DNA of 64,000 bases from Pleomorphomonas carboxyditropha (GTDB taxonomy: Bacteria; Pseudomonadota; Alphaproteobacteria; Rhizobiales; Pleomorphomonadaceae), in the NCBI RefSeq assembly GCF_002770725.1, contig NZ_NQVN01000015.1:55620-119619 (forward strand), read 5' to 3'. The stretch's first letter is position 1. Each line of letters opens with the position of its first letter. The notes beneath the pieces were generated by a model. It made no database searches. It had not been told where the DNA came from and saw nothing but the letters and a program-made list of their open reading frames with translations. Below, piece after piece: positions 8,840-21,384 of this stretch. A program made the position numbers and the translations under genes.

Positions 8840-10270
8840 TCAGAACAGCGTGCGGGCGGCGGCGAGCGCCGCGTCGCCGAGCGGCCCAAGCACCAAGGCG
8901 AAGGCCGCGACGAACAAGCCGGAGATGCCCAGCACCGCCTTCAGCTCGCCGCCCATCGGCTCGAAGGCGCCCTTCGGCTCGTCGAGGAACATGATCTTGA
9001 CGATGCGGAGATAGTAGTAGGCGCCGACCACCGAGCTCAGGATGCCGATCACCGCCAGCCAGTAGAGGCCGGCGTTGATGGCGGCGGCGAACACGAAATA
9101 CTTGCCGAAGAAGCCGGCGAACGGCGGGATGCCGGCCAGCGAGAACATGATGATGCCCAGGAGGTAAGCCACCAGCGGATTGGTGCGCGACAGGCCGGCG
9201 AGGCTGTCGATATCCTCGGTCATCACGCCATCGCGGCGCATCGACAGGATCACGGCGAAGGCGCCGGCCGTCATGGCGAGATAGGTGGCGAGATAGATCA
9301 GGATGCCGTAGACGCCCGCCTCGGAACCGGCGGCGAGGCCGACCAGCGCGAAGCCCATGTGGCCGATCGACGAATAGGCCATCAGCCGCTTGATGTTGCG
9401 CTGGCCGATGGCGGCGAAGGCGCCGAGGATCATCGAGGCCAGCGACATGAAGGCGACGATCTGCTGCCACTCGGCCTTGACCGGCTCCAGCGCCTCCATC
9501 GCAACGCGGACGAACAGCGCCATGGCGGCGATTTTCGGGGCGGCGGCGAAGAAGGCGGTGACCGGCGTCGGCGCGCCCTCGTAGACGTCGGGCGTCCACA
9601 TGTGGAACGGCACGGCCGACACCTTGAAGGCAATGCCGGCGGCGACGAAAACGATGCCGAAGGTCAGGCCGAGCGATGCCTTGCCGCCGGCGCTTGCTGC
9701 GGCGGCGATGCCGGCGAAGTCGACGTGACCGGTGAAGCCGTAGATCAGCGAGGCGCCGTAGAGCAGCATGCCCGAGGACAGCGCGCCCAGCACGAAATAC
9801 TTGAGGCCGGCCTCGGTCGAACGGCCATCGTCGCGGTGGAAGGCGGCGACGACGTAGAGCGCCAGCGACTGAAGCTCCAGGCCGAGGTAGACGGCGATGA
9901 GGTCGCCGGCCGAGACCATCAGCAGCATGCCGATGGTGGCGAGCACGATCAGCACCGGCAGTTCGAAGTGGAAGAATTTCTCGGCGACGGCGAAGCGCCG
10001 CGTCATCACCACCGCCAGCGCCGAGCCGATCAGCACCAGAACCTTCAGGAAGCGGCCGAAGCCGTCGACCACGAAGGCGCCGTCGAAGGTGGTGCCGTCG
10101 CGGCCGACGATCACGGCGACCGCCGCGACGAGCAGCAGCAGCGCCGACAGGTCGGAGACGAGACCGGCCCGCCTCTCGCCGCCGTAGGCGCCGAGCAGCA
10201 GCAGAAGGAGGGCACCGACGGCCAGCAGAAGTTCCGGTCCGGCGAGGGCGAAGTCGGGAAGTGCGGTCAT
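8840..10270 (-). CDS. nuoN: NADH-quinone oxidoreductase subunit N
   Basis: The 476-residue protein is one of the three antiporter-like proton-pumping membrane subunits of complex I. It shows about 13-14 hydrophobic helices and conserved charged residues within helices, with motifs such as [10 protein letters not shown] and [21 protein letters not shown], where the Lys and His are part of the proton path. It starts with ATG 10 bp after the nuoM stop and is the last structural nuo gene. Confidence 0.95.
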   Translation of the reverse strand: MTALPDFALAGPELLLAVGALLLLLLGAYGGERRAGLVSDLSALLLLVAAVAVIVGRDGTTFDGAFVVDGFGRFLKVLVLIGSALAVVMTRRFAVAEKFFHFELPVLIVLATIGMLLMVSAGDLIAVYLGLELQSLALYVVAAFHRDDGRSTEAGLKYFVLGALSSGMLLYGASLIYGFTGHVDFAGIAAAASAGGKASLGLTFGIVFVAAGIAFKVSAVPFHMWTPDVYEGAPTPVTAFFAAAPKIAAMALFVRVAMEALEPVKAEWQQIVAFMSLASMILGAFAAIGQRNIKRLMAYSSIGHMGFALVGLAAGSEAGVYGILIYLATYLAMTAGAFAVILSMRRDGVMTEDIDSLAGLSRTNPLVAYLLGIIMFSLAGIPPFAGFFGKYFVFAAAINAGLYWLAVIGILSSVVGAYYYLRIVKIMFLDEPKGAFEPMGGELKAVLGISGLFVAAFALVLGPLGDAALAAARTLF

Positions 10271-10280
10271 GTCTGTGCCC

Positions 10281-11813
10281 TCAGCGGATCAGCGGCAGCG
10301 GCCCGGCCGCGGCGGTCTGGCCGGCGGCGTCGATCGCCGCGTGAACGGAGCGGAGAAGCGCCTCGAGTGAGGCGGCCGTGGCGTCGAGCACCGGCAGCGG
10401 ATAGACGCCGAACAGGATCACCAGCACGACGAGCGGCGCCAGGATGGCGACCTCGCGTGGGGATAGGTCGAGCATCGCCTTGAGGTTCGCCTTGGTCAGC
10501 GCGCCCCAGACGACGCGGCGGAACAGCCAGAGGGCGTAGGCCGCCGACAGGATGACGCCGAGCGCCGCGAAGGCGGCCACCCAGGTGTTGACCTGGAAGG
10601 CGGCCGACAGGGTCAGGAACTCGCCGATGAAGCCGGAGGTGCCGGGCAGGCCGACGTTGGCCATGGTCATCACCATGAACACCGTGGCGTAGGCCGGCAT
10701 GCGGTTGACGAGGCCGCCGTAGGCGGCGATCTCGCGGGTGTGCAGGCGGTCGTAGACGACGCCGACGCAGAGGAACAGCGCGCCAGAGACGAGGCCGTGG
10801 CTGAACATCTGGAACACGGCGCCCTGCAACCCTTGCGTGTTCAGCGTGAAGATGCCCATGGTCACGTAGCCCATGTGGGCGACCGACGAATAGGCGATCA
10901 GCTTCTTCATGTCCTCCTGCACCAGCGCCACCAGCGAGGTATAGACGATGGCGACGACGGAGAGCGTGAAGATGAAGGGCGCGAGGTCGGCCGAGGCCAG
11001 CGGGAACATCGGCAGCGAGAAGCGCAGGAAGCCGTAGCCGCCCATCTTCAGCAGGATGGCGGCGAGCAGCACCGAACCGGCGGTCGGCGCCTCGACGTGG
11101 GCGTCCGGCAGCCAGGTGTGCACCGGCCACATCGGCATCTTCACGGCGAAGCTGGCGAAGAAGGCGAACCACAGCCACCACTGCATGGTGGCGGGGAACG
11201 GATGGTTGACCAGCTCGGTGATGTCGGTGGTGCCGCTCTCCCAGTACATCGCCATCACCGCCAGCATCATCAGCACCGAGCCGGCCAGCGTGTAGAGGAA
11301 GAACTTGTAGGAGGCGTAGACGCGCCGCTGGCCGCCCCAGATGCCGATGATCAGGAACATCGGGATCAGGCCGCCCTCGAAGAACACGTAGAACAGCACG
11401 AGGTCGGTGGCGCAGAACACGCCGACCATCAGCGTCTCGAGCACCAGGAAGGCGATCATGTATTCCTTGACGCGGACCTGAACCGACTCCCAGCTCGCCA
11501 GGATGCAGAAGGGCATCAGGAAGGTGGTGAGCAGCACGAACAGGATCGAGATGCCGTCGACGCCCATGCGGTAGGCGAAGAAGCTGCCCGACCAGCCCGC
11601 CGTCTCGGTGAGCTGGAAGCCGGGGTTCCTTGGATCGAAGCCGGTCCAGATGCCGATCGACACCAGGAAGGTGACGACCGTGGTGATCAGCGCCACCCGG
11701 CGGATATTGAGGATCGCGGCCTCGTCCTGCGCCCGGATCATCAGGATGAACAGGGCGCCCGCCAGCGGCAGGAACGTGGTCAGCGTCAGAAGCGGCATTC
11801 CGCTCATACTCAT
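10281..11813 (-). CDS. nuoM: NADH-quinone oxidoreductase subunit M
   Basis: The 510-residue product is the second antiporter-like subunit of the complex I membrane arm. Family motifs include the conserved Glu in [10 protein letters not shown], the [15 protein letters not shown] stretch and [13 protein letters not shown]. The frame stays open far upstream on the same strand, but that part is only the reverse-frame shadow of nuoL. The true start is the ATG at 11811-11813, which overlaps the nuoL stop as ATGA, implying translational coupling; an ATG two codons later is an alternative. Confidence 0.95.
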   Translation of the reverse strand: MSMSGMPLLTLTTFLPLAGALFILMIRAQDEAAILNIRRVALITTVVTFLVSIGIWTGFDPRNPGFQLTETAGWSGSFFAYRMGVDGISILFVLLTTFLMPFCILASWESVQVRVKEYMIAFLVLETLMVGVFCATDLVLFYVFFEGGLIPMFLIIGIWGGQRRVYASYKFFLYTLAGSVLMMLAVMAMYWESGTTDITELVNHPFPATMQWWLWFAFFASFAVKMPMWPVHTWLPDAHVEAPTAGSVLLAAILLKMGGYGFLRFSLPMFPLASADLAPFIFTLSVVAIVYTSLVALVQEDMKKLIAYSSVAHMGYVTMGIFTLNTQGLQGAVFQMFSHGLVSGALFLCVGVVYDRLHTREIAAYGGLVNRMPAYATVFMVMTMANVGLPGTSGFIGEFLTLSAAFQVNTWVAAFAALGVILSAAYALWLFRRVVWGALTKANLKAMLDLSPREVAILAPLVVLVILFGVYPLPVLDATAASLEALLRSVHAAIDAAGQTAAAGPLPLIR

Positions 11814-13909
11814 TGCCCCCCGGCGAACATGGCCCAGGTGATCAGGGCGGCGACGCCGATCACCATGGCAAAGGCATAATGGTAGACATATCCGGTCTGC
11901 AGCCGCACGACGCGGGCGGTGACGTCCTGCACCCGGGCGGCGACGCCGTTGGGACCGAGGCCGTCGATGATGGCGCCGTCGCCGGTCTTCCAGAACAGCC
12001 GGCCGATGGCGAAGGCCGGCCGCACGAAGATCAGGTCGTAGAGCTCGTCGAAGTACCACTTGTTGAGCAGGAACCGGTAGAGCCACGGCAGCGCGGCGGC
12101 GAGCTTCTTCGGCAGCGCCGGGTTCAGGATGTAGAACCAGAAGGCGATGGCGAGACCGACCAGCATGGCGAGGAACGGCGACGCCTTCACCAGGAACGAC
12201 ACCTCGTGCATGGCGTGCAGGATGTGGTTGTCCGGCCCGTAGAACAGCGCGCCCTTCCAGAACTCGGCCTCGGCTTCGCCGACGTAGGAGCCATAGAACA
12301 CCATGCCGGCCAGCACCGCGCCGAGCGACAGAACGCCGAGCGGAATCAGCACGACGAGCGGGCTTTCGTGGGCGTGGTCGTAGACGTCCTTGGGCGCGCG
12401 GCTGGCGCCGAAGAAGGTGAGGAACACCAGACGCCAGGAATAGAAGCTGGTGAAGCCGGCGGCGATCACCAGCAGCACGGCGGCGAGCCCCGACACCGGA
12501 TTGTGGCCGGCAAACGCGCTCTCGATGATGGCGTCCTTGGACAGGAAGCCGGCAAAGCCGATCTCGGTGCCGGGAATGCCGACGCCGGTGATGGCCAGCG
12601 TGCCGAGCGTCATCGCCCAGAAGGTGAGCGGGATCTTGGTCCTGAGCCCGCCCATGGCGCGCATGTCCTGCTCGTGGTGGCTGGCCATGATCACCGAGCC
12701 GGCGCCGAGGAACAGCAGGGCCTTGAAGAAGGCGTGGGTGAACAGGTGGAACACGCCGGCGCCATAGGCGCCGACGCCTAGCGCCACGAACATGTAGCCG
12801 AGCTGCGAGCAGGTCGAGTAGGCGATGACGCGCTTGATGTCGTTCTGGACGAGGCCGACGGTGGCGGCGAAGAAGGCGGTGACGGCGCCGACCAGCGTGA
12901 CGACGGTAAGCGCCGTCGGGCTGAGGTCGAAGAGAGGCGACAGCCGCGCCACCATGAACACGCCGGCCGTCACCATGGTCGCCGCGTGGATGAGGGCGGA
13001 GACCGGCGTCGGGCCTTCCATGGCGTCGGGCAGCCAGGTGTGCAGCAGGAACTGCGCGCTCTTTCCACACGCGCCCATGAACAGCAGCAGGCAGATCACC
13101 GTGATGGCGTCCCAGTCGCCCCACAGGAAATGGATGGTCTTGCCTTCGACGGTGGCGACGTTGGCGAAGATGTCGGCGAACTGAATAGTGCCGAACATCA
13201 CGAAGATGCCGAAGATGCCCAGCATGAAGCCGAAGTCGCCGACGCGGTTGACGACGAAGGCCTTGATCGCCGCCGCCGAGGCCGACGGCTTCTTGTACCA
13301 GAAGCCGATCAGGAGATAGGAGGCGAGGCCGACGCCTTCCCAGCCGAAGAACATCTGCACGAGGTTGTCGGCGGTCACTAGCATCAGCATGGCGAAGGTG
13401 AACAGGCTGAGATAGGCGAAGAAGCGCGGCCGGTCGGGATCCTCGGCCATGTAGCCGATCGAATAGAGGTGGACCAGCGACGACACGGTGGTCACCACCA
13501 CCAGCATGACGACGGTCAGCGTGTCGACGCGGAAGGCCCAGTCGATCTGCATTGCGCCGGAGGCGAACCAGGTCAGCACCTTGATCGACTGCGTCTCGTG
13601 CTCGCCGAAGCCGACCGAGATGAAGGCCACCCAGGAGAGGATCGCCGAGACGAACAGCAGGCCGGTGGTCGTCAGCTCGGCGACGCGCGAACCCGGCGCC
13701 GCCGGCTCGACGGCGTGATGGTGATCGTCATGGCCGGCAGGATCGTCGTGCTCGGCAGTCGCCGCGTGATCGTCGTGATGGCCGTGGGCGTCGTGCCCGC
13801 CGTGGAGGTCGCCCTCGGGCGCCGGCACGGTGGCCGCCGCGCCCCAGAGCGCGATGGCGCCGGCAACCAGGAAGCCGATGAGCGGAAGGAAGACGATGAG
13901 GGAATACAT
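11810..13909 (-). CDS. nuoL: NADH-quinone oxidoreductase subunit L, with histidine-rich insert
   Basis: The 699-residue protein is the distal antiporter-like subunit of complex I, with the family core ([51 protein letters not shown]) and the long lateral helix at the C-terminus. An unusual feature is a segment between the first and second membrane helices (about residues 34-66) holding eleven histidines among many aspartates. Such a loop could bind metal, but this is inference. It starts with ATG at 13907-13909, 8 bp after nuoK, and overlaps nuoM by four bases. Confidence 0.95.
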   Translation of the reverse strand: MYSLIVFLPLIGFLVAGAIALWGAAATVPAPEGDLHGGHDAHGHHDDHAATAEHDDPAGHDDHHHAVEPAAPGSRVAELTTTGLLFVSAILSWVAFISVGFGEHETQSIKVLTWFASGAMQIDWAFRVDTLTVVMLVVVTTVSSLVHLYSIGYMAEDPDRPRFFAYLSLFTFAMLMLVTADNLVQMFFGWEGVGLASYLLIGFWYKKPSASAAAIKAFVVNRVGDFGFMLGIFGIFVMFGTIQFADIFANVATVEGKTIHFLWGDWDAITVICLLLFMGACGKSAQFLLHTWLPDAMEGPTPVSALIHAATMVTAGVFMVARLSPLFDLSPTALTVVTLVGAVTAFFAATVGLVQNDIKRVIAYSTCSQLGYMFVALGVGAYGAGVFHLFTHAFFKALLFLGAGSVIMASHHEQDMRAMGGLRTKIPLTFWAMTLGTLAITGVGIPGTEIGFAGFLSKDAIIESAFAGHNPVSGLAAVLLVIAAGFTSFYSWRLVFLTFFGASRAPKDVYDHAHESPLVVLIPLGVLSLGAVLAGMVFYGSYVGEAEAEFWKGALFYGPDNHILHAMHEVSFLVKASPFLAMLVGLAIAFWFYILNPALPKKLAAALPWLYRFLLNKWYFDELYDLIFVRPAFAIGRLFWKTGDGAIIDGLGPNGVAARVQDVTARVVRLQTGYVYHYAFAMVIGVAALITWAMFAGGQ

Positions 13910-13917
13910 CTCTTGCG

Positions 13918-14226
13918 TCAGCCCTTCATCACGTTGATGTCTTCCACCGCGATGGAGCCGCGGTTGCGGAAGAATGCGACCAGAATGGCAAGGCCGATGG
14001 CGGCCTCGGCGGCGGCGACCGTCAGCACGAACAGCGCGAACACCTGTCCGACGAGATCGCCGAGGAAATGCGAGAAGGCGACGAGGTTGAGGTTGACCGC
14101 AAGCAGGATCAGCTCGACGCTCATCAGGATGACGATGACGTTCTTCCGGTTGAGGAAGATGCCGAGCACCCCGAGCGTGAACAGGATCGCCGCGACCGAC
14201 AGATAGTGCGCAAGACCGAGCGTCAT
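13918..14226 (-). CDS. nuoK: NADH-quinone oxidoreductase subunit K
   Basis: This 102-residue subunit has three membrane helices with the two conserved glutamates inside helices ([12 protein letters not shown] and [11 protein letters not shown]) that form part of the central proton path of complex I. Length and sequence are fully typical. It starts 45 bp after the nuoJ stop and ends 8 bp before nuoL. Confidence 0.96.
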   Translation of the reverse strand: MTLGLAHYLSVAAILFTLGVLGIFLNRKNVIVILMSVELILLAVNLNLVAFSHFLGDLVGQVFALFVLTVAAAEAAIGLAILVAFFRNRGSIAVEDINVMKG

Positions 14227-14271
14227 GGGGTCAACCTTCCTTGTGCGGCGTGGAGCGATGCGAACGGTTGG

Positions 14272-14883
14272 TCACAGTCCCCTCCCCGGCTCGACGTGCT
14301 TGACTTCGATGGCCGTGGCGCGGGTGCGCGCCACCTGAACGGAGATGTTCTGGCGCCGGACGGCGGCGCGGTGGCGCAGCGTCAGCGTGATGGCGCCGAT
14401 CATGGCGACCAACAGCACCAGGCCGGCGACCTGGAAGAAGTAGACGTAGCGCGTGTAGAGGACCTGGCCGAGCGCCAGGGTGTTGGACACCTGCGCCGGG
14501 TCGGGGATCGGCGCCGAGGCGGTGGCGGTCGCCTCGGGGGCGAACACCCAGGCGCCGGCCACCATCAGCAGCTCGGCGAGGAAGATCAGCCCGACCAGCA
14601 CGCCGATCGGCAGGTATTGCATGAACCCTTGGCGGAGTTCGACGAAGTCGACGTCGAGCATCATCACCACGAACAGGAACAGCACCGCCACGGCGCCGAC
14701 GTAGACGACGATAAGCAGCAGGGCGAGGAATTCGGCACCGGCCAGCATGAACAGGCCGGCCGCGTTGACGAAGGCGAGGATCAGGAACAGCACCGAATGC
14801 ACCGGGTTGCGCGAGGAAATCACCATCACCGCCGAAGCGATGGTGACCGCCGCAAACAGATAGAAGAACAAGGCCTGTATCAT
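14272..14883 (-). CDS. nuoJ: NADH-quinone oxidoreductase subunit J
   Basis: The 203-residue membrane subunit has five hydrophobic helices; the third (LLIVVYVGAVAVLFLFVVMM) is the conserved helix whose bend is thought to link quinone reduction with pumping. Start is ATG at 14881-14883, 59 bp after nuoI. Confidence 0.95.
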   Translation of the reverse strand: MIQALFFYLFAAVTIASAVMVISSRNPVHSVLFLILAFVNAAGLFMLAGAEFLALLLIVVYVGAVAVLFLFVVMMLDVDFVELRQGFMQYLPIGVLVGLIFLAELLMVAGAWVFAPEATATASAPIPDPAQVSNTLALGQVLYTRYVYFFQVAGLVLLVAMIGAITLTLRHRAAVRRQNISVQVARTRATAIEVKHVEPGRGL

Positions 14884-14942
14884 CTCGCTTCGTCCCCGAT
14901 GCGCCTTTCGGCGCGTCCAATCCCGTCAGTTTCCAGCCCGGC

Positions 14943-15431
14943 TCAGCGGTAGGGCGCGTCCGCCGCGATATTGCGGGCGATCTCGCGCTCCCAACGGTCG
15001 CCGTTCTCCAAGAGCCGCTCCTTGGAGAAGTAGAGCTCCTCGCGCGTCTCGGTGGCGAACTCGAAGTTCGGCCCCTCGACGATGGCGTCCACCGGGCAGG
15101 CTTCCTGGCAGAAGCCGCAGTAGATGCACTTCACCATGTCGATGTCGTAGCGCGTGGTGCGGCGGGTGCCGTCGTTGCCGCGCGGGCCGGCCTCGATGGT
15201 GATCGCCTGCGCCGGGCAGATCGCCTCGCAGAGCTTGCAGGCGATGCAGCGCTCCTCGCCGGAGGGATAGCGACGCAACGCGTGCTCGCCGCGGAAGCGC
15301 GGGCTCACGGCCCCTTTCTCGAAGGGGTAGTTGATGGTCGGCTTCGCCCTGAAGAAATAGCGCATGGCGAGGAAGAACCCCGATACGAACTCCTTGAGGA
15401 GGAAGGACTTTGCCACCTGGCTGAGTTTCAT
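14943..15431 (-). CDS. nuoI: NADH-quinone oxidoreductase subunit I (two [4Fe-4S] clusters)
   Basis: The 162-residue peripheral subunit carries two ferredoxin-type motifs, [12 protein letters not shown] and [12 protein letters not shown], which hold clusters N6a and N6b that pass electrons to cluster N2 in NuoB. I chose the ATG at 15429-15431, with AAGGAAG just upstream; the open frame continues upstream only as a shadow of nuoH. It is separated from nuoH by an extra small gene at 15506-15748. Confidence 0.95.
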   Translation of the reverse strand: MKLSQVAKSFLLKEFVSGFFLAMRYFFRAKPTINYPFEKGAVSPRFRGEHALRRYPSGEERCIACKLCEAICPAQAITIEAGPRGNDGTRRTTRYDIDMVKCIYCGFCQEACPVDAIVEGPNFEFATETREELYFSKERLLENGDRWEREIARNIAADAPYR

Positions 15432-15505
15432 CGCACCCGCTTCCTTCATTCCCGGCCGAACGCCGCTCAGGGCGGTGCCGGCCGAAATCCATATTCCGTC
15501 GCCCG

Positions 15506-15748
15506 TCAGCCCGGCGCCGGAAGACCCGTTCCCGCCACCGACACGCCCAGCCACCAGCCGAGGGCGGCGAAGACGATGGCGTTGACGACGAACAGCACCT
15601 TCATCAGAAGGTCCGCCCGCCGCGGTTCGATCCATCCCGGCCGGCGCTCCAGCGCCCGCCGCACCACCGATGCGATCACGCCGTAATCGACGAGACCGAC
15701 ACCGACGCCAACTGCCGCTCCAACCACGCCCGCGAGCGACAGCTCCAT
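15506..15748 (-). CDS. Small membrane protein of unknown function between nuoH and nuoI
   Basis: An 80-residue frame sits in the gap between nuoH and nuoI. Its ATG at 15746-15748 follows a strong GGGAGG ribosome site five bases away, and it begins 12 bp after the nuoH stop, so it is almost surely translated with the operon. It has a hydrophobic N-terminus (about residues 4-26), a short basic cytoplasmic-looking loop ([19 protein letters not shown]) and a second helix (about 48-70). I do not recognise a family. Position suggests an accessory or assembly role for complex I, which is inference; it could equally be an unrelated passenger. Confidence 0.7.
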   Translation of the reverse strand: MELSLAGVVGAAVGVGVGLVDYGVIASVVRRALERRPGWIEPRRADLLMKVLFVVNAIVFAALGWWLGVSVAGTGLPAPG

Positions 15749-15760
15749 CCTTGCCTCCCC

Positions 15761-16807
15761 TCAGGCCGCCCAGCCGGTCAGCTGCAGCACGCCGGCCACC
15801 AGCACGACGTAGACGAGCGACAGCGGCAGGAACACTTTCCAGCCGAGGCGCATCAACTGGTCGTAGCGGTAGCGGGGCACCATGGCCTTGGCCATGGCGA
15901 AGAAGAAGAACATCAGCACGGCCTTCAGCAGGAACCAGACGATACCCGGAACCCAGGTGAAGGGCGCGATGGCGATCGGCGGCATCCAGCCGCCCATGAA
16001 CATCAGCGCCATCATGGCGCACATGGTGCAGATGGCGATGTATTCGCCGAGCATGAACATCATGTACGGCGTCGAGCCGTATTCGACCATGTAGCCGGCC
16101 ACCAGCTCGGATTCGGCTTCCGCCAGGTCGAAGGGCGGACGGTTGGTCTCCGCCAGCGCCGAGATGAAGAACACCACGAACATCGGCAGCAGCGGCAGCC
16201 AGTACCAGTTGAGGAAGGAGAGCCACGGCAGGCCGATCATGTCGGCCAAACCCGTCTCCTGCGAGCGGACGATGGCCGAGATGTTGAGCGAGCCGGCGCA
16301 GAGCAGCACCGTGATGATGACGAGGCCGATCGACACCTCGTAGGACACCATCTGCGCCGCCGCGCGCAGCGACGACAGGAAGGGATACTTCGAGTTGGAC
16401 GCCCAGCCGGCCATGATGGTGCCGTAGACCGACAGCGAGGATATGGCGAGGATGAACAATATGCCGAGGTTGACGTCGGCGATCACCCAGCCGTCGGCGA
16501 CCGGCACCACCGCCCAGGACAGCATGGCGAGCGTGGCGGTCACCAGCGGCGCCACCAGGAACAGCCCCTTGGCCGATCCCGAGGGAATGACCGGCTCCTT
16601 CAGCACGAATTTCAGGAGGTCGGCGAACGACTGGAACAGGCCGAACGGGCCGACCACGTTGGGGCCGCGGCGTATCTGCACCGCCGCCCAGATCTTGCGG
16701 TCGGCCAGCAGGATGAAGGCGACGATGACGAGCAGCAGCACCAGGAGCAGCACGCTCTGAGCGGCGATCACCACGACGGGCCAGACGATATCGGACCAGA
16801 AGCTCAT
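15761..16807 (-). CDS. nuoH: NADH-quinone oxidoreductase subunit H
   Basis: The 348-residue membrane subunit lies at the junction of the two arms and forms part of the quinone chamber. It has about eight helices and the conserved loops [39 protein letters not shown] and [15 protein letters not shown]. It starts 10 bp after nuoG. Confidence 0.96.
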   Translation of the reverse strand: MSFWSDIVWPVVVIAAQSVLLLVLLLVIVAFILLADRKIWAAVQIRRGPNVVGPFGLFQSFADLLKFVLKEPVIPSGSAKGLFLVAPLVTATLAMLSWAVVPVADGWVIADVNLGILFILAISSLSVYGTIMAGWASNSKYPFLSSLRAAAQMVSYEVSIGLVIITVLLCAGSLNISAIVRSQETGLADMIGLPWLSFLNWYWLPLLPMFVVFFISALAETNRPPFDLAEAESELVAGYMVEYGSTPYMMFMLGEYIAICTMCAMMALMFMGGWMPPIAIAPFTWVPGIVWFLLKAVLMFFFFAMAKAMVPRYRYDQLMRLGWKVFLPLSLVYVVLVAGVLQLTGWAA

Positions 16808-16817
16808 GGGGCGTCTC

Positions 16818-18914
16818 TCATTCCGCTGCGATGGAGTGCCCGGAGCGGGCGAGCGCCGAACACTCGGCCATGATCTTGGAGGCGCGAGCGATCGGGTTGG
16901 TGAGGTAGAAGTCGGCGATCACCGGCACGAAGGGTTCCGGCCGCACGATGCCGCCGAGCGTGGCGAGCGTGGCGATCGCCTGGGGATCGGCCGCCGGGAT
17001 GGTGTCGATCGCGGCGAACTCGGGATGGACGGCGTAGAGCTTGGCCCGCAGTTGCGCCAGGCTGTCGAACGGCAGCTTGCGGCCGAGCGCTTCCGACAGC
17101 GCCCTCAGGATCGCCCAGTCCTCGCGGGCCTCGCCCGGCGGGAAGGCGGCGCGGTTGGCCAGTTGGACGCGGCCTTCGGTGTTGACGTAGGTGCCCGACT
17201 TCTCGGCGTAGGTGGCGCCCGGCAGGATGATGTCGGCGCGGTGGGCGCCGGTGTCGCCGTGGCTGCCGATGTAGACGACGAAGGTATTGGGGCCGAGGTG
17301 CTGCGCGCCGAACTCGTCGGCGCCGAGCAGGAACAGCACGTCGAGCTCGCCCCTGGCCGACGCGTCGATCATGCCGGCGACGTCGCGGCCGCCCTCGCCC
17401 GGCACGAGGCCGAGGTCGAGCGCGCCGACGCGCGAGGCGGCGGTATGCAGCACCGAGAAGCCGTTCCAGCCCTCGGCGACGGCGCCGACCTCGGTCGCCA
17501 GCTTGGCGGCGAGCGACAGCAGCGCCAGGCCGTCGTGACGGACGAGCGCGCCCTGCCCGACGATGATCAGCGGCTTTTCGGCCGCCTTCAGCGTCTCGAG
17601 CGCGCCGGCGTCGAGATGCTGGAGCGCCGCCGGGTCATTGCCGAGATGGACGTGCGGATAGGTGAGATCGACCGGCGCGCCGATGGTATAGACCGGCAGC
17701 TTGCCGCCGCTCGCCCGCCAGCGCTTGCGGATGCGGGCATTCATCACCGACGCCTCGAGGCGCGGATTGGCGCCGATCATCAGGATGGCGTCCGCCTCCT
17801 CGATGCCGGCGATGCTGGCGTTGAACACGTAGGTGGCGCGGCCGAATTTCGGGTGCAGCGCCGTGCCGTCCTGCCGGCCGTCGATCGAGGCGACGCCGAG
17901 CGCGGCCATCAGCTCGCCGAGCGCGAACATTTCCTCGACGGACGCGAGGTCGCCGGCGATGGCGCCCATGCGCTCGGGCGCCGTCGAGGTGACGCGGGTG
18001 GCGATCGTCGTGAAGGCGTCGCCCCAGGAGGCGGCGCGGAAACGGCCGTCGACCTTGATATAGGGCCGGTCGAGCCGCTGGGTCCTGAGGCCGTCCCAGA
18101 TGAAGCGCGTCTTGTCGGAGATCCATTCCTCGTTGACCGCCTCGTTGAGGCGGGGCAGCACGCGCATCACCTCGCGGCCGCGCACGTCGACCCGGATGGC
18201 CGAGCCGACGGCATCCATCACGTCGACGGATTCGGTCTTGGTGAGCTCCCAGGGACGGGCATGGAAGGCATAGGGCTTGGAGGTCAGCGCGCCGACCGGG
18301 CAGAGGTCGATGACGTTGCCCTGCAGTTCCGAACTGAGCGCCTTTTCTAGATAGCTGGTGATCTCGGCATCCTCGCCGCGCGAGATGAGGCCCATCTCGG
18401 CGATGCCGGCCACTTCCGTGGTGAAGCGGACGCAACGGGTGCAATGGATGCAGCGGTTCATCGACGTCTTGACCAGCGGGCCGAGATACTTGTCCTCGAC
18501 GGCGCGCTTGTTCTCGATGAAGCGCGAGCCGGAGACGCCGTAGGCCATCGCCTGGTCCTGCAGGTCGCATTCGCCGCCCTGGTCGCAGATCGGGCAGTCG
18601 AGCGGATGGTTGATCAGCAGGAACTCCATCACGCCCTCGCGGGCCTTCTTGACCATGGGCGAATTGGTCAGCACCACCGGCGGCTCGCCGTTGGGGCCGG
18701 GCCGGAGATCGCGCACGTTCATGCCGCAGGACGCGGTGGGCTTCGGCGGGCCGCCCTTCACCTCGACGAGGCACATGCGGCAGTTGCCGGCGACCGACAG
18801 GCGCTCGTGGTAACAGAAGCGCGGGATCTCGGCACCGGCCGCCTCGCATGCCTGCAGCAGCGTCAGCTCCGGAGCCACATCGATCTCGATCCCGTCGACG
18901 ATCAGTTTTGCCAT
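16818..18914 (-). CDS. nuoG: NADH-quinone oxidoreductase subunit G
   Basis: The 698-residue peripheral subunit shows an N-terminal [2Fe-2S] ferredoxin domain (cysteines near residues 34-64), the [18 protein letters not shown] motif for cluster N5, the [10 protein letters not shown] motif with a later LCPVGAL for cluster N4, and a C-terminal molybdopterin-oxidoreductase-like domain. It passes electrons from NuoF/E towards NuoI. Length is usual for alphaproteobacteria. It starts with ATG at 18912-18914, 75 bp after nuoF. Confidence 0.96.
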   Translation of the reverse strand: MAKLIVDGIEIDVAPELTLLQACEAAGAEIPRFCYHERLSVAGNCRMCLVEVKGGPPKPTASCGMNVRDLRPGPNGEPPVVLTNSPMVKKAREGVMEFLLINHPLDCPICDQGGECDLQDQAMAYGVSGSRFIENKRAVEDKYLGPLVKTSMNRCIHCTRCVRFTTEVAGIAEMGLISRGEDAEITSYLEKALSSELQGNVIDLCPVGALTSKPYAFHARPWELTKTESVDVMDAVGSAIRVDVRGREVMRVLPRLNEAVNEEWISDKTRFIWDGLRTQRLDRPYIKVDGRFRAASWGDAFTTIATRVTSTAPERMGAIAGDLASVEEMFALGELMAALGVASIDGRQDGTALHPKFGRATYVFNASIAGIEEADAILMIGANPRLEASVMNARIRKRWRASGGKLPVYTIGAPVDLTYPHVHLGNDPAALQHLDAGALETLKAAEKPLIIVGQGALVRHDGLALLSLAAKLATEVGAVAEGWNGFSVLHTAASRVGALDLGLVPGEGGRDVAGMIDASARGELDVLFLLGADEFGAQHLGPNTFVVYIGSHGDTGAHRADIILPGATYAEKSGTYVNTEGRVQLANRAAFPPGEAREDWAILRALSEALGRKLPFDSLAQLRAKLYAVHPEFAAIDTIPAADPQAIATLATLGGIVRPEPFVPVIADFYLTNPIARASKIMAECSALARSGHSIAAE

Positions 18915-18989
18915 GTCGACCCAACCCTTGCTGGAACCGCGCCGCCCATAGCCGGCGGCCGCCCGTCAAACTCGCTCAAACCCGTCCGC

Positions 18990-20279
<1,290 letters not shown>

Positions 20280-20310
20280 GACTGAGGTTCCCAGGGTCTT
20301 CGGTTCGGTC

Positions 20311-21384
20311 TCAGGCGGGCTTGTCGCCGTCCTTGTCGGACGGCCGCCAGCCGGTCGCCAGCTTGGCGGACTGCTCGATCCACTTGTCGCGGAGAGCACG
20401 GCCGCGGAAGCTGCCGAGATGCTGGTCGACCCACCTGAGATTCATCTCGTTCCAGCCGGCGATCTGGTCGTAATGGTAGACGCCGAGCTTGTGCAGAAGT
20501 TCCTCCAGCCTCGAGCCGACGCCCCAGATCAGTCGGAGATCGTCGGGCTTGCCGTCGCGCGCCGCCTCGAGCAGCGCCGGCTTGTACTGGTCCGGCACCT
20601 TCTCGCTGTCGGCCTGCCCCTGCGCCTCGACCACCTTCGGGATGGGCTTTTCGGCGGCCGGCTTTGCGCTCGCGGCGGGTGCGACAGCAGGCGCCGGAGC
20701 GGCGGCGGGCGCTGCCGGCGGCGTCGGGGTCAGTTCTTCGCGGTCGAAGGCGCGGTATTTGCCGACCACCGATCCGTCATGGAGCGCCGGATCGGTCAGC
20801 GAGGTGTCGCCGTTGGCCGGCGCCGAGAAGAAGCGGCCGTTCTGCGGACCCGGGGCCGGCGGAGTGCCGGCGGCGAGGCCGTCGATCAGCGCGTTGAAGG
20901 TCTCGGCGGTCAGGTCCTCGTAGGTATCCTTGCCCACGGTGACCATCGGTGCGTTGACGCAGGCGCCGGCGCACTCGACTTCCTCCCAGGAGAAATCTCC
21001 GTCGGCGGAAAGCTCGAAGGGATGGGCGGCCAGCCGGTTCTTGCAGATGGCGATGATGTCGTCGGCGCCCCGCAGGCGGCAGGGCGTGGTGCCGCACACC
21101 TGGATATGCGCCTTGCGGCCGACCGGCGACAACTGGAACTGGGTGTAGAAGGTGGCAACTTCCAGAACCCGGATGTCGGGCATGTCGAGGAGCTTGGCCA
21201 CCGCCTCGATCGCCGGCTGGCTGACCCAGCCCTCCTGATCCTGGGCGACCATCAGCGCCGGGATCACCGCCGAGGCCTGGCGCCCCTCGGGATAGCGGGC
21301 GATCACCTTCCGAAGGTAGGTGGCGTTCTCCTCGGTGAAGGCGAAGCTCTCCGGCTGCTCTGGATGAAGACGACGGACGGACAT
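20311..21384 (-). CDS. nuoE: NADH-quinone oxidoreductase subunit E with C-terminal extension
   Basis: Residues 1 to about 165 form the thioredoxin-like NuoE domain holding the [2Fe-2S] cluster N1a through CGTTPC and ECAGACV. An Ala/Pro-rich linker (about 225-255) leads to an extra domain of about 65 residues beginning [20 protein letters not shown], a helix-hairpin-helix-like fold often joined to NuoE in alphaproteobacteria. The product is 357 residues against about 165 in E. coli. The start overlaps the nuoD stop as ATGA, so the two are probably translationally coupled. Confidence 0.94.
   Translation of the reverse strand: MSVRRLHPEQPESFAFTEENATYLRKVIARYPEGRQASAVIPALMVAQDQEGWVSQPAIEAVAKLLDMPDIRVLEVATFYTQFQLSPVGRKAHIQVCGTTPCRLRGADDIIAICKNRLAAHPFELSADGDFSWEEVECAGACVNAPMVTVGKDTYEDLTAETFNALIDGLAAGTPPAPGPQNGRFFSAPANGDTSLTDPALHDGSVVGKYRAFDREELTPTPPAAPAAAPAPAVAPAASAKPAAEKPIPKVVEAQGQADSEKVPDQYKPALLEAARDGKPDDLRLIWGVGSRLEELLHKLGVYHYDQIAGWNEMNLRWVDQHLGSFRGRALRDKWIEQSAKLATGWRPSDKDGDKPA

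Noticed and set aside
11814..13124. Upstream extension of the nuoM frame to 947 codons
   Set aside because: The extra part is Arg/His-rich nonsense opposite the nuoL frame; NuoM starts at 11813 at the ATGA junction.
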